Source: Phoronis australis
Taxonomy: Eukaryota; Phoronida; Phoronidae
Assembly (NCBI GenBank): GCA_002633005.1
Contig: NMRA01000133.1
Coordinates: forward strand, 75,203-139,202
Length of the DNA: 64,000 nucleotides
Reading direction: 5' to 3'
Part shown: one piece after another, positions 12,301-27,300 of the stretch
How positions within the stretch are numbered: the stretch's first letter is position 1
Layout: each line of letters begins with the position of its first letter
Made by a program: the position numbers and the translations under genes
The notes under the pieces: generated by a model
Database searches by the model: none
What the model saw: the letters and a program-made list of their open reading frames with translations, nothing else
What the model was told of the DNA's origin: nothing

Positions 12301-15300
12301 AAAATGGAGTCCTATTGTAATTAAATCTTTCTTCACTTGAGAAGGACAAAGTCAGTTTATTCAGCCAACATAAACATTTGATAATGTGTGGGGGATGGTT
12401 ACATACTTAATTGCACATTGTTTCTATCTTAGTACAAATGATTCACCCTTCCTTCTCTCTAAAAAGAGGAAACATTCAGTTAAAGTACTTGGTTATGTTT
12501 TTTTGTATGATACCTCTCTTGATAGTTGGTTGCACCAGTAAACTTCAGAAGTTCGTGGTTTTTGATTATCTTTGTCAAACAGACACTCAAAATTTTATTT
12601 CCTCTTCATTTAGCTGACAAAAAACGAATTCTGTCACTTAAGCTCATAAATATCATTTCATAATATTCCATACCAATGATAGGACTTGATTTCCACAACC
12701 AGCAAGAACATTGAAATGAAAAGTGACTCGCGAAACGCTTCAAACTTTTTTGGGGTTGGCCAACTCTGAAATTGCGAATTTGAAAATGGCGCATACGTGC
12801 ATTGCCTGTAACTTGTGTTGCTGGATCATTCGACTGTAATTTAGGACTTCAAGAAGGGAAAGGGCCACTCTCAAAGGCTTAGGGTTTTTAGAACTGTAGC
12901 CCAGTTGAACACATTTAATTTCTCACTAAATAATTTCATAAGGTTGGTAGAGTACAAATTGATGGTTCTTATTTCCACAATCAGAAATTTTTGTAATCAT
13001 TAATCTTCTTGTAATTACAAGTAACAACAGACATATACCTATAACTGCAGTTAACATAGCTGCTACAATTTATAATTCTTACGATTGACAATATCAACAT
13101 AGATATCGTTATTACAGTAAAAAATCACCAGTTAGGACGCACTATGTCACCAAAGTTCCATACCAAAGCGATCCATCTTTCCAACCAAATTTAGAAAAAT
13201 TCCAGGCACTTGCAACAATGTTAGAACCTGGTGAAAAATAGAGAAAGGTCGCTTCTGCCAACTATCTTAAGTTTGTCTCAAACTGATGAGATTTATCTCA
13301 TATCATAAACCATTTGGCTCATCAGTCAAAATGACTAATAAAGCTTGCAATTTCCTACAACAACATTCATTTCAGAGAGAAACTCCTAAATGGTGAAATG
13401 ATCTAATAGTCACCTCAAGTGTTTACATGGGGGCAACCTAATCCTAGATGAGTCTCAATTAACCAGTTGATAAACATATGGATAAACAACCCCTGTAATA
13501 CTTAACTATTACAAATATTAGTGACTTCTGAGCAATTCCTTTTTAATTGCACTCACAGCTGTAGGATAACCTTGTGAATATCTTCACAGCCAGTTGAACA
13601 ATAAACACTTTTGTTTTCGTTTAGAAGAGACTGTGGAAGAGCATTAGAAAGGGTCTTGATGTGGCTGCCCTGCAATAAATATACGGTAGAGCCCCAACTC
13701 TTACCAATTGAAGATAATCTGAAGACTGAAGGACGTTTATATCGACCTCGACGCTTCGATGTTTTGGGAAATGTCAATCAATATGAACAGCTGACTTCGA
13801 ATTTGGGGCAAAGATAACTTTGCAGAAAATAGTTCGATTTAACATGGAGCTGGTTAACTTCAGGCCATCGAACTTAATGACTGGCAGCTGTCTATCAATA
13901 ATGGCACATTGAGGTATTTTTAATTTTTTAAAAATATTCAACACTCTACCACCATCAGGACTTCATTTTATTAATTACCCAACAGTGTTATACTTCAAAT
14001 TTAAAGAAATCACGCCTGCACATTTTTGGGAGCGCCATTTAGTGATAATATCAAAATGACCCACATATCAAAACTGCAAAAGGCCTGTGGTCCATTAACT
14101 ACCAAACCAGGTCCTTGCTGTATGTACGGTATCAACAATTCCCCGGTACTAGATTTAAGTTGGTAAAAAGGCCTTAATGCACAACTCCAATATATTTTCT
14201 CATTTTTTTCATACCAGCTGCAGTCCAGGACAAGCTTAGAATAGACCAAAAATATCTATTTTTGGTGTTTTTTTTCAGAAAAGATCAAAAGAAGATAGCA
14301 AAGTTTAACTTCAACTAAAAAACTACGGAAATATTTCGCACCAGTGGCGGAAAGCCACATTTGAGAAAATGAAATATAACCAGTCCCGCTATATTGTGTG
14401 CTAAATCTAAGTGCATTTACCACAACTTCCATCAAGCCACACTAAATGATACATAGATCCAGTCCCCCTATATTGTGCGCTAAATCTAAGTGCATTTACC
14501 ACAACTTCCATCAAGCCACACTAAATGATACATAGATACCACTAGTACTTCATGCTTTGTTTGTCTATAGAGATACACATGAACCTAATCCCATAAAATC
14601 TTTCCACTTAAAGACTGTGCAGTTCAAATGTTTATAATTGCCTGCTGCTTTCAGCCACTTATGCAGTATTCCTCTTCATAATATCAACATTCCTTCAGGT
14701 CAAAGATCAATTCAAAGACAGTGTAAACGATTTTCTAAAAGAGTGTTTAGAACGAATAAAATGTAAGAATAACAATAGACTAATCTTGGTCATAATTCTA
14801 ATTAAGAATTTAATCACAAGTGAGAAGACATCACGTTTCTGACCAGACGTTCTTTGCAACCTGTGGCCGGATCTTTTTTATTCTTTTCATAACCATTTGC
14901 TGAGGGCAAAGGAAATTGTTTTCTAAATTTGTACAGACATGTCACATCACATGGCCATCACAGAGCTTTTACTGATGTGTAAAAGTACCGGCTATATTTA
15001 GTGAGCACAATCCAATTCCAATAACCCAGTGTAGTTCTTATTGACAGGCCTGCTTATGGTAAAGTTTCCTTAAAGTTGAACAAAATTAATGGTCAAAATT
15101 GTCACTATTTCATTTTCAGACGCTCTCTGTATTGCCAAAAGTGTTCAAAACTTCATCGTGCACTTGTTGACAAAAGCCCTAATATATAAAATCTTCAAAT
15201 AATCAAGTAAAATTATCTTCTTTTTTACTGCTGTTGAAGATTTTGATAAATAACTTTTTATTGTTATGCTATATCACATTCTAATTTGAAGAAACTTTAG

Positions 15301-18300
15301 CGTACTTAAATTATCTGCAACACTATAGACTTTAACTGTAAAAGTCTGCATACTTTGCTAAATATACAGCTATAGATTTTAACTTGAAAGTAAAACTACA
15401 TATGTTCTGAAAGTTGAAAGCCCGTAGAATTTGACTTTTGACTTTTTACCAATCTGCTGTTAATTACGTCATGTGATCACATATTTACGGTAAAACTGAA
15501 CAAAAAGGAAAGGCACATTGACAGCAAAACAACTGTATCAATAACATGATCAATTCTATTTGATATAAATGTTCAAGATGAGATTTATAAAACGCTGTTA
15601 CAGGTTTCTAAATTTTTTTTTCATTTTAAGCAATTTATGATTTTTTATGAAAATCATAAGTCCTATTGTGCCAAAGTGGAATAATTTAAAAAGAATTCCC
15701 AATAATAATTTGGCGAACAGCGCACAAGGCATAGCATCTGAAAGTTTCAGAAGAATCCGATCAGCCATTTGTGAGATATCATGTTCCAAATCATCTTGTG
15801 CAAATGGTTAATAATTTCCTTTCCAAACAGATCGCCAACCAGTAAAAACGGAGTTAAAAAGTCCTCAGAGTTGGCCTACCTGTCCAAACTCCAGGCGAAC
15901 TATGAGCACCCTCCTCCAATATCTTCCATCAAACCCCCCTGTCTGTGCCCTGGATCAGCCTTGAGTTTGGCATTAACATCGCATTAACATTCCTACTTAT
16001 TACATCTAGGGGAGAACTCTTACCTAAAGCATACAGCTTATCACAGTGTGAAGACAGGCGTTCGCCAAGTGAATCTGATGTCTTACTGCCCATTAAAACT
16101 AGAAACAGTCACTGAGCAGCATAATATTACGCAATATTACACAATATCACTGTGTATTATATAATATTTAATTGTACTGGCCCCACTCCCCTGGGGAATT
16201 AACAAGCCATAAACAGACATGTGGCCTGAAGACTTACATCATTTCAGAGAATGTGACTGTCTTATAGCAGGATGGTATCCATTACTGTCACTTGTTGCAC
16301 AATTTACTCCAGCTTGACACAAAGTCACATTCTTCAGTCTGTGGCACACATTTTGAAGGTTGCTTCAGAGGACAAGGTGCCCCAGCACAATGCACCTCAT
16401 TACTAAGACAGTAAGACTATCTGGTGCCCCCTCTGCGCCGGACTAACATGAACAACGCACAACTTGACAAAGCTATGATATGGTACAAGCTAAAAATATT
16501 CAGGCAAAAAGACCCAAACCCCCCCCCTCATGACCGACAATGAAGGGAAATTAACAGAAAATTAGAATGGTAAGGCGGCTGAGTGACTTAGTAATTAGAA
16601 CCTTGCAACCCTACGGTTGACAGAATTAGCCGTCATGACAGGATACGGTATTTTGTCTGGTTACGGACGGGTCTTTCACTGTACCTATCTTTCCCCCTGA
16701 ATGCAACAGCCATGCACTTCATCAAATACCCCCTAAGCTCAACTACAGTGTTGATAAAAACAATGGACCTAACAATGCTCTTTGACTTTTTTGCTTTGAC
16801 CAAAAGCATAAATTATCTGCACCAAAGTCAGTTTAGAAGTTGTGTAAAACTACTGTAGGAAAGTACACACTCACATCATTTTTTCCCAAAATTTTTAAAT
16901 TCGTTTTCAAATCCTCACGAATGCATTCGCGTTCCATGTTTCCCACGTACAATAAGATGTCGTTTTTTTAATTTAAAAAGTTTATCAAACGTGTTCTTCT
17001 CTGCTGTGCATCACTGTTTAAGTGTATCTGGTAATAAGATACGCAGATGTGCAATTGTAACTACTTTCACACTACAGAAAACGTGAGCTGTCGTCTGCTT
17101 TAAGCAAATTTGTCGATGTTTACGCATTTCCACACACGTTGGATTTTCAGTTCTGGAGCATAGAGACTCTCATTTTCCATTTTTTAGTGCAGGAAATCCA
17201 GTTCAATGAAAATAATATTCTATTTTTTTCTGTTTTGTAAATTAGGAAAGTCCGTTTAACTACTTCAAAGTGATAAAAGTAAAACACATAAAAATCGTCT
17301 TGGAAGCGCCTTACATTTTCCAATGAGTTATGACGCAGTTGTGTTTCACTGTTACCTAGTTGTGTGCCATTTTATTATTTTTCAAAACCCAAAATAAGGA
17401 ACAGTCACCTTCAAAAAATGAAAAAGTTTTACTTGAGATCAATCAATTTGAGGCCAGAATTGTCAAATTTTATGTATTACGTTCTTATATTTTGGTAATT
17501 AAGAGCAAAAAACGTTAGAATTATGGTATTTACTACTGAAATGTTTTCTGTTTTCATGGAAAGGCAGCGGCTGTAGGAGAACAAAAATGTTTTCTGCAAT
17601 AGTCACTTTCAGGGGTCCCAGATTTTGAGAATCAGTTTGATGCCTGTGGAGAAAGTTGGTTCTCAAAATTCGGAGTTGCAAACTCATTTAACTTTGCATC
17701 TTTTTGAAACCACGGAAGGGTATATCTGCAAATCCCATATGGGAACATCTGGTAGCACGATTTTGATTCACACTGAAAAGAACCAACCTATTTTTCACAA
17801 CCAGTGGTTTCATTTCAAACAAAACGAAGGCCTATGTCAGGTAAACAAACGCATCCATAACCGACGACAGAGTTTCTTCAAAATTGCAGAGGATTGCTAT
17901 CTAACTTTGTTGTTAAATTACGAGCATTTTTCTAAAAATCCCAGTGCGAAAACTCGCCGACTGATGCGTCCTTGCCTCGCGAGGTCAACTTGAATTCTTG
18001 AGTAAAAATATAGTTCCGACTTAACAAATTACCTAGTAAGTCCTCCCTGTTTTCAAAATAGCGTCCCTAAGATTTTTAAGTTCCTGTGGAGTCGGGATTA
18101 ACTGTATATTAAGTCCAAATCTGCCCTAGATCATACTCCGCAACACGAGAAAAATCTCTGGATGAACACACGTTGTTGTCACGTGATGTTTGTTTTTAAT
18201 TTCGCCAGCGTATTGTGTGAGAAATCGAGCGCGTATGTGTCATCGGATTGCATGTAATGATCAAGGTGTGCATTGTAACTAAGGAAATTAACACAAGCAG

Positions 18301-21300
18301 TAAAGCAGAACGTGTTTTATTTAGCACTTGTTGATCTCATCTGCTAAAAAACGTTCGAGAATTGTCTTGGTGAGGCCGATGTCATTGAGTCGCCGGGTGA
18401 CTGCATGCGTGACAGTCTAACAGTTATTTTTTGGGAGATTCGCGGGGGGGGGTGTAAGGGTGCAGAAATGTTCACTATCAGTGTGTCATTTTGATTTTAA
18501 AAACACCAATTACGACTAATTTTTCACCCTTAAAAATAACGCAAATTTTTTTTACCATATTAGAAACTTTCGGAAATAAGTTCCAGTATTTATTTCTTGC
18601 CGATGCTATGCTACCCGTATCATGAATAGATAGTTCCCGAAGACTAATCTTCGACGACAGATTCTTGAATGTAGTGCGCGCTTCCTAGCCACGTACTTCT
18701 AACTGAACAAAGGTCAAGTTTTTATATGTCTTCGATTCTCGGTTTTCACGTGTACAAAGAGATTTGGATTCCTGTTGAGGGAGAAGATCTGTACAGGAAA
18801 GATACAATACAATCCCTTTGACAAGTACGCTGTGTCTGTTCTGAAAGGTCAGACCATAATAGGACATGTCCCACCCAAGATCAGCAAAACTTGCGTTCTT
18901 TTTGAAGCACGGCGGAAGCTTATAGTCACAGCTAAATACTGACATAGTAGCGAGGCTCGTGGTCTACAAATTCCACGCACAATGATTTTTTCAGGACTGT
19001 CCGATCTTTTTGATAAATTTAAGACGTTACTGTAGAATTTTAGAATTGTAGGTAAGGCATTTTTCACATGTACACGGCGTTCATGGACTGGGCGCTTATT
19101 TTAGCAAAGTCTGAAAATGCATGGGGGGGGCGGCGCTTATTGGAGCATGGGTGCTTATTAGGGCGAATACAGTATTCACAGTTTCAATGAGACGAGCATC
19201 TTTAATATATAACACTTTTGCCCTGAATGAAATTTACCATTCAAGTGTAAATGGGTGATGAGTCACGCCAGTAATTGAAATGACACTGTAATCAAGAAAT
19301 CAACATAAGAACACCTGTGACATGAGCAGAAAATATGGACCACCATATGCATCACAAATGTTAAAGAAATCAAGGGGTGCTCACTTTTTGAATTATTTCT
19401 GTGGCAGTCGGAGCCAACCAAAAATCAGAACGAGCTATGCAAGCTCTGCTCATCGGGAACACACAGGACCAATTGGGAACACACAGGACCAATTGGGAAC
19501 ATACAGGACCAAGTGTATGAAGATGCATAAAAAGATATTGTCAATATTTAAGCAAACACAATGACAACTTGTCACTAGGGCCCTTCACAGAAGTCAGACC
19601 CATTCAAAAATCGACATAACTTGAATTTTCTTCAATAGCAACACATTTGCCAACCCATAAAAGAACTTAGCAGATATTTACACAGTCGCAAAGAAAACTA
19701 AACTGCCACTAGGTGGCGCAGCAGTAGAACAGTTACTCATGCTCTCCTCAACAGGAACAAGTTTCATTATTCTTAAGGCGGAAGGCTAATGCAAAAAACA
19801 GCCACAAAAATAGTTAAAATGACCACAAGGAGGTGTATTGAAAAGTCGAATTCATCGTCAACTGGGCACAATTTCATGACAATTCATCAAGGAACAAAGC
19901 AAAAACAAAAACAGAAACAAAATTGCCACTACAGGTCACTGTTGTGCCCATTTAAAGCAATATCAGCCATGCTCTATTCCATAGGAACACCTCTGCCCAA
20001 TTTCTTTAAAGCAGTTTGGAGAATATAAAGGGCACATCAAAAACAGAGTGACACACTGGAAAATAGTAAAAATGGCCACTAGAGGGTGCAAAAATATGTC
20101 AAATCTGTCCGTCATTGGTATAGTGTTATCTTCTCAATAGAGACCTATTTGCCAAATTTCATGACATTGAACTTGGTAGATACAGAGCCAAACAAAAAAT
20201 AAAATTGTCAGCAGGGGGCGCAATAGTTATCATATCTGTCCAAAAGTCGCCATCAACCATTGTCAATTAAATGGGATCACATCTGCCAACTTTCACGAAG
20301 ATCTACCAGGGGAATCAGGGGATAGAGCAGTAGACACCGGACACAAAGACAACAACGCAAGTAATGTGCACTCAAGTACTTGCATGAGGGCACATAACAA
20401 CTATGGTGAGTGTACTGACATCGAGGAGCTGTTAAAAGTCTGTTAGAATCAGATAATCGTAAAAACTGACAAAAAGTAGGGTGAGATTTAACACGCACTA
20501 CGAGACCAAAATACAACCGTTCTTACAATCCAGTTTCAAACTGGCAGTAGCCAGCAGAAACTGAAGTCAAATGATAGCGTAACAGCATAGGTCACAGAAA
20601 GGTAAAAGGGAATCTATGTGAGAGTGATAAACAAATCAAATGAATAAAAAATGGCACTTTATACAATCTGGTTTCAAATTGTAAGCTTTAATTAAAAAGA
20701 TGAATGGTAAACAGAGCAATCTCACACAGTTTTTTAACAGTTTATGTAAGATAAAACAGATATGACCCAAGTCGCCATGTACAAGCTCAGATTTAGCTGA
20801 GAATAACAAAATGTAAAACAACTTGAGAACAGAGACAAAACAAAGAAATAAAACCTGACTGGTGTTATGCTTTCTGATCGAAGCTACGTTCTGGACAATA
20901 TTTGTACATGACAGGAGTATAAGAAAACACTGCTGAACGTACCGCAGCCTACTTTTAAAACCCAAAACAAAGCCAAGACCATTTGTACCATAACGTTCTG
21001 CGTATTTGAACTGGTTAATTAAAAAAGATCAGATCAGACCTCACAGCTACGTATTTGCTCTACAATTAATGGCATAGCAGTGAAAATACTGGGTAAACCA
21101 ACCTGAGTAACAAAAAAGTACAAACTTTAGGGGGTAACATTAGTAGTATCTTTAACAGGATGAACGTTTTCCAAACCAAGTTGGGGGAGCGGGCCGCACT
21201 TGAGATCTATTTTGGCCCAACGGTAATTCCCCACTTATTTAGTTTAAAAGGAATTGCCAAAATTATCGTTTTTCTTTTTTTTCAAGTGCTGATAGCCTGG

Positions 21301-24300
21301 CTCGAAACAAAGTTAACCACCAAAAGTCAGTGGTTATATGAAATCATGCTGGTAATAGTCTTAGACTAAAATTTTATCAATTTTTATTTTTTTGTGGAGA
21401 AATTTGACAAAATAAAATTGCACTTGTTGGTCATATTTTGTGCTGAATGAGTGAATACCGTAATTACTAATAAAATATCATGATATTCAAAGAAATAACA
21501 CCAAATAGCACAGTGAACATTCAGTGAGGTTCAACAGACCCAACTTTCTACCAAAAGTGCTTTGAGTTGACTGCCTGATGATGACCGTCAGCAGATGGCT
21601 GAAACGCCACACATTTCCACAGGTAATGATTTATTTACAAGCCATTATACACGTTCACAAATTTCTTGCCTTCTTTCCAAAAACACCATAAACCAGCATG
21701 GTTTGCTTTTTTATAACAATTCCACCTTCCACCCATGTAATATTCATTTTTGGGGAGTAGGAAAAAATGCCACTTCTTAATGTTTATTAGTAAATAAATT
21801 CAAAACTAAAATGACAACACTAAATACAATTTCACTGCAATAGTTCTTGAAATTGCACAAAATTTAGGCAGTAAACTGTCGTTTCAAGAAAGTAACTTAA
21901 ACTTGGTTTAGTGCTTTTAGACAGAGATCTGAAAATCAAATCATGCACTTGTCAGCCTGGAATGAGTCGACAAAAATGCAAATACTCCAGTTTAATTGGT
22001 GGTTTTCCCATATAACTGTCAGAGACATCAGGAAAATTGAGTGATTTAATGCAATAGACTGAACTGGTTTCAACTGCTTGAGGAATAGTTTTGTTTTTAC
22101 AGGAAAAAGAATTGCCATCGGCCTGGTGTGGCCTGCAAAACCAATCAGAAAGGTGTTGAGAACATTTCCCCGGGCATAATAGATTTACCAAACTGAGGTG
22201 GAGGTCTTCGTGACTGAGAATTTATTGTTTATTTATGACTATTGGGAATATAGGTTTTGCACTTGTTTGTTTGTGGGTGGCGAGAAGGTATTTAAGCTTG
22301 TTCGAGCTGAGGAACAGGAAATATTAAGAGCTAAATTATTGCACTGTTGTGAAGTCAATGTTATCATTCCAAGTATCCATACAATGTACAGCAACATGTT
22401 AGAAAAATTTTCAGCCATATTTGGAAATCTTGAGCCATGTTTGAAAACTTCTGAGCAATGTTTATGTCTTGAGCCATGTTCAGAGGCCCGATTTTTTTCT
22501 GCTTTTCAAGCAACAAAATTGAAATTGCGTTGAACTGTAGTACTCATTTTGAATTATTTTGCTGTAAGCATGGTAGCAACACGCTGAGCATGCGAAAAAG
22601 ATGCGTGACTACAGCTGTTTCTGTGAATTAGCCAAAAGAAAAACTAGGTCGTGAAATTACGATGCAAATGCGCTCCAAGTTTGGACTTTTGCTCACGGAG
22701 AAGTTTTATTGAAGCAGTAATACAGAGAACTAGGAAGATTTAGAAATTGAACAACAGACGTGTGTGCAATACAGGAGTAGAAGATAAATTCCATTTTTAG
22801 GCGTAAAATTTTTAGAATGTTGCTCTGATCAATGATACTTTAAGTTCAAGTCAAAAGTTGGCTTACATGACGAGTCCAAGCTGCATCAAAATAACAATAG
22901 ATTATATATATTAGTTTTATTTTCTCCAGGAAACAAAATACTGTATGTATGTAAAAGAGTTACTAGTGCCACCTGCTGGGCATGCAGTTTCTCTTTTCTT
23001 CATTTTCAAGTGAGTTGTAAGCCTGTTAGAGGCTGGGTTCATTACATTTTTAAAAGTAAACTTAAAATTGCTTATGAACATGTTACTACACTAAATGTTT
23101 TCTCTCCTTTATATGTCATCTTTCTGTTCACCTTGTTAATGCCTGTTTATGTACATTCATGGATACCTTAGAACATGTTACTTCTGCAACCAGTTTACAC
23201 TAGGTATTATAATAGTGTGGTCGATAATGGCAATGTGGCAAGTTGACACCTGGTGGTCAAATCCAGAAAACTATGGGAAATATTTCATTTATCAGTAATG
23301 TCAAATTTCTCAACAAAAATAGATGTTGAGACTCTTGTATGACTCTGCTTTGCTCGTTTACTACGTTGTATAAATTCGTAGTTCCATGCATGTTTGCAAT
23401 ATTGTCTCTTTTTTTGTTTTTATCACTACAGATTTACTTACATTATTGGGTGCCAAGTTGTATATATTTTTAATACAAGTTTGTTTCTTGTTAAGTCTTT
23501 TTATTAGTTATTTATCTCTTAAAACTATCTGACATCAGTAGCCTGAATGTATTGTTAGTTCTCATATACCCACCAGGTGTCTCTGTATTTGCTTGGAGAA
23601 ATAAACCTTTCAAAGCTTTTAGGAAAACTTGACCACGTTATTGGCACTAACTACTGGTACTAACTAGCTACAATTAAGGAAAACGTTGGTACATTTGTGA
23701 CATTTAATTAGCTTTGCGTATACAACCAGATACCTAAAAAAACAGGAATTTTAAATCAGTAAAAATATGTTTATTTTTTGAAAGTAGGATGCCTGTAGAA
23801 TTCAAATTTTGATGTTATACCAATCTGCCATTAATTAGGTCAGCTAACCAAGTATTTTAGTAAAATTTAGCAAAAAAGGTACATTGATAACAATACCATG
23901 ATATCAATAATATGGTAAACTTTAATTTGACATAAATGTTCAAGAAGAGAACTCAAAAACAATATTACAGTTTTCAAAAACACGTTTTTTGCAACTTTGA
24001 GCGTTTTTTCATGAAAATTGTAAGTCCTACATTTTGATGACGCATCATGCAAAAGTGGACAACTTTAAAAAACAATTTCAAACTATGCTTAGTGGTCGCG
24101 ACAGTTGCTGTAATGTATTCAAGTCTTCTGGCGTTGAATTTTTCAAAAATATCACTCAATTTATCAAAGTGATTAAAAATAATTAGAGTATTTTAAAACC
24201 GATCACATGACTCGCTATAGGAGTTAAATCTAGGTCAAAAGGTCATCTTCGAATGTTTTGCAAGACGATTTTGACTTTATCGCACAATCAATGACATGGA

Positions 24301-27300
24301 AATTCATAAAAATGTTCAGCGAGAGTTGTGAGACGAAACATTACAACTTGCAAAGATTTGCAGCAAAATTTTGGTGAACCCACGGCAACTTTGAAATCCA
24401 GGTGTTCCCGTGTCAGATCCACATACTTACAGGCTTTCCGTCACTTCCTATATTCAGTTTTGACTACAGCAGGACTCGAGTCTCGCATACCCACGGTTTA
24501 GATGGGGCTTGACCTAGTATTCTCATAAAATTTTCATATAGTCTAATTTTTACCCACCATAACAATGGATAGAAATGTTCAAAACTTTGAAACCATACTA
24601 TAGACAGTTGATTGATTCACTCAGGTGGAGTGAGTGGGTTGACAAACAATAGGGCTTTGGATTGTGGCTAAACCTTGGCATCAGCTTTGGCTTAATGGAC
24701 AGGTTGCACGTAAACAAAGCAGGCATGTTCATAACAACCTTTCAAAAATCATTGACTTTTACTAGAAAACAAATACTAATTTGTATCAGAGTTAAAATAA
24801 TTTTTGACAATCCTTGCATATTTTGCTGGGTGTTTTTTGAACTGAAATAGTGGAACACATCACCTTACAACCCAGGCTATAAAAGTCTGACAAATGGCTG
24901 GTCAGGAGTATGCCAGTACAGAATGTCAATAAATGTGACACATGTGAAATGTTATTTATGATGCTGGATTTCTACACAGAATATCTGTCTAATGACTGCG
25001 GTAGTTTTCACAAGCTAAAATATGCGAGTAAATGTCCTCCAGAGAAGGTGGAGTATTTCAGCTGACTATCATAAACAGTGCCAGTTTGTTTGTTTGGGAA
25101 GAAAACAGTCCAGGTAGTCGGCCAGTCAAGTTAGACATCCAATAACACTAATAATATAAAGACATACGGTTACAGTATAAAGTCCTGCATCTCTGACAAC
25201 GGAAAATGAAAAATTTTCCAAGAAAAGTGTACACGCATTCAGAACATTCAAACAAATATACAAGTCCATTGATATTATGTAACATTACATCATCTAAATT
25301 ATGCAAATGCTCTAACTCATTAAGAAAGTGCCTTTTTCTAAAACCAAAGACAATGATAAACGACACCAATAACCTGGCTTGTTTCTGCTTTCAAATGGAT
25401 TAGACCGTTCCAAATGTGCTAAGAAATTTTTATCTTACATCATTCTTCATCAACAATTTGGAAAAACAAGTAAAACTCTAGTCAAAAGTAGACAAAAATA
25501 GAAATTAAGAGAATTCAAGTATAATAACATTCGCATGATTTGTATTGTGTAACATGTCATTAATTATTTTTGAAAACATTTGGCAAAATTTTTCGTAATA
25601 TGCAGAAAGCTGATAAATCCAAGAAAAACTTAAAAATAACAAATTTGGCAATTGCTTTTTGTGCAAAATAAGTTAAGAATTATCGTGCCACTACAGCCAG
25701 GGATAAAACAAAACAGTTGACTAAATTTCCCAATTTGAAATTTTTTTATTTCTTTACCTTTTGTGTATTCAACGAGTGCACGGTAAATGCTCTCAGTTTT
25801 CATTTAGAGATTACTTTCCCTAATCAGTAACTATGTCAGTAACTATGTCAGTTACTATGTCAGTAACTATGTCAGTAACTACATCAGTTACTATGTCAGT
25901 AACTATGTCAGTAACTACCATATGTCAGTAACTATGTCAGTTACTATGTCAGTAACTACCGTATGTCAGTAACTATGTCAGTTACTATATCAGTAACTAT
26001 GTCAGTAACTACCGTATGTCAGTAACTATGTCAATTACTATGTCAGTAACTATATCAGTTTCTATGTCAGTAACTATATCATTTTCTATGTCAGTAACTA
26101 TAGACTTGTAGTATAAATGCATTCCGTTCAGATCAGCATGCACGCTGTATATCATTCACATACGAAAAACAAAAATATCCAAGTAAATCAACTTGTTTCA
26201 GTTGTGAATTAATGGAGATTAGCTTCATCATCATCAACTTATTGAAGTGGGAGAGTTAATACAGAGTTGTCAAAAGACAGAAAATTATTGCAAAAACAAC
26301 TTATGCTTCATAAATCAACAAGGCAAACTACTACAATTTTCACACATCTTACATGTTAACTCTTCCATAAGTAACAGTTAATTACAAAGTTCTCGTTAAA
26401 GCCCGCGCTAATGACAGGCTGTACAAAGGCAGCGCTAATTCTTCTAATATTAAAATATCAATATATTAAATTCCTGTTTTTAAGAAAAAAGTCAAAAGCC
26501 AGTTAACTCAGGGTGTGAAAACCACACTCATCACACAGTGCAAAAACTCTTACCACGGAAGCTGAACTCCAACCACGCACAAAGACACCTACCACAGACA
26601 ATTTTTTGTGCAACTGACCAAAATACCACACATAAAAACTGGGTCACACATTTTAGTCAATTGAACTAAAAATTGATTGTCCCTGTTAAAAGAGCTTGAA
26701 TGTGGTTGGAGTTCTGGTTCCATGGTAACGGTCTTTGCACACGGTAAGAGTTTTTTGGTGCGCGGCAAGAAAGTGTCGCCATGGCAACTTTTTTACCTTC
26801 CTCTGTAACGGCAAAAGGAAGAGAACTAAGATGCTGATGAGTTTGTGCAAGGACCATTAGTATCTGTCCTCAGCATTTTCAAAAAATCTAATTCAAAAGA
26901 GAAATATTCTTACCAGTGGCCATTTTAATTAATTTACGTCAGTTATTTACAATACTTAACCTTTAACCTATCACAAAATTTAATGAAATATTTCCTTTTT
27001 AGGAAAGCCCTTTAATGTTTATTCAATATGACTTTTTAAAATGTTTCGTTCAACCAAACAATGAATGCATCAAAGAAAATAGTAAAAAAGATTGCATGCA
27101 TACCCGCATGAAAGCTATCAACCAAAATGCCATGTATAAATAAATTCCACCTACAAGCGGCGCTGCAGCCAAACTATTCAGGCACACCCCTAACTGTCCA
27201 AGTTTTTGATTATTGAAATCTGTCAATCATTCAATGCAAACCCATTTGTAAGATGCTAGTCATGGTAGACAAAATGTTATGAAACTGAACTCAAGATTCA

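Noticed and set aside
13553-13817. Overlapping sense/antisense ORFs
   Set aside because: Neither shows homology or codon bias; lies in the last intron of CCDC138.
16565-16650. tRNA-like AGGCGGCTGAGTGACTTAG stretch
   Set aside because: No B box at the right distance and no cloverleaf could be drawn.
22198-22533. 111-codon plus-strand ORF
   Set aside because: No recognisable family, no splice context, and internal AGCCATGTT-type short repeats.
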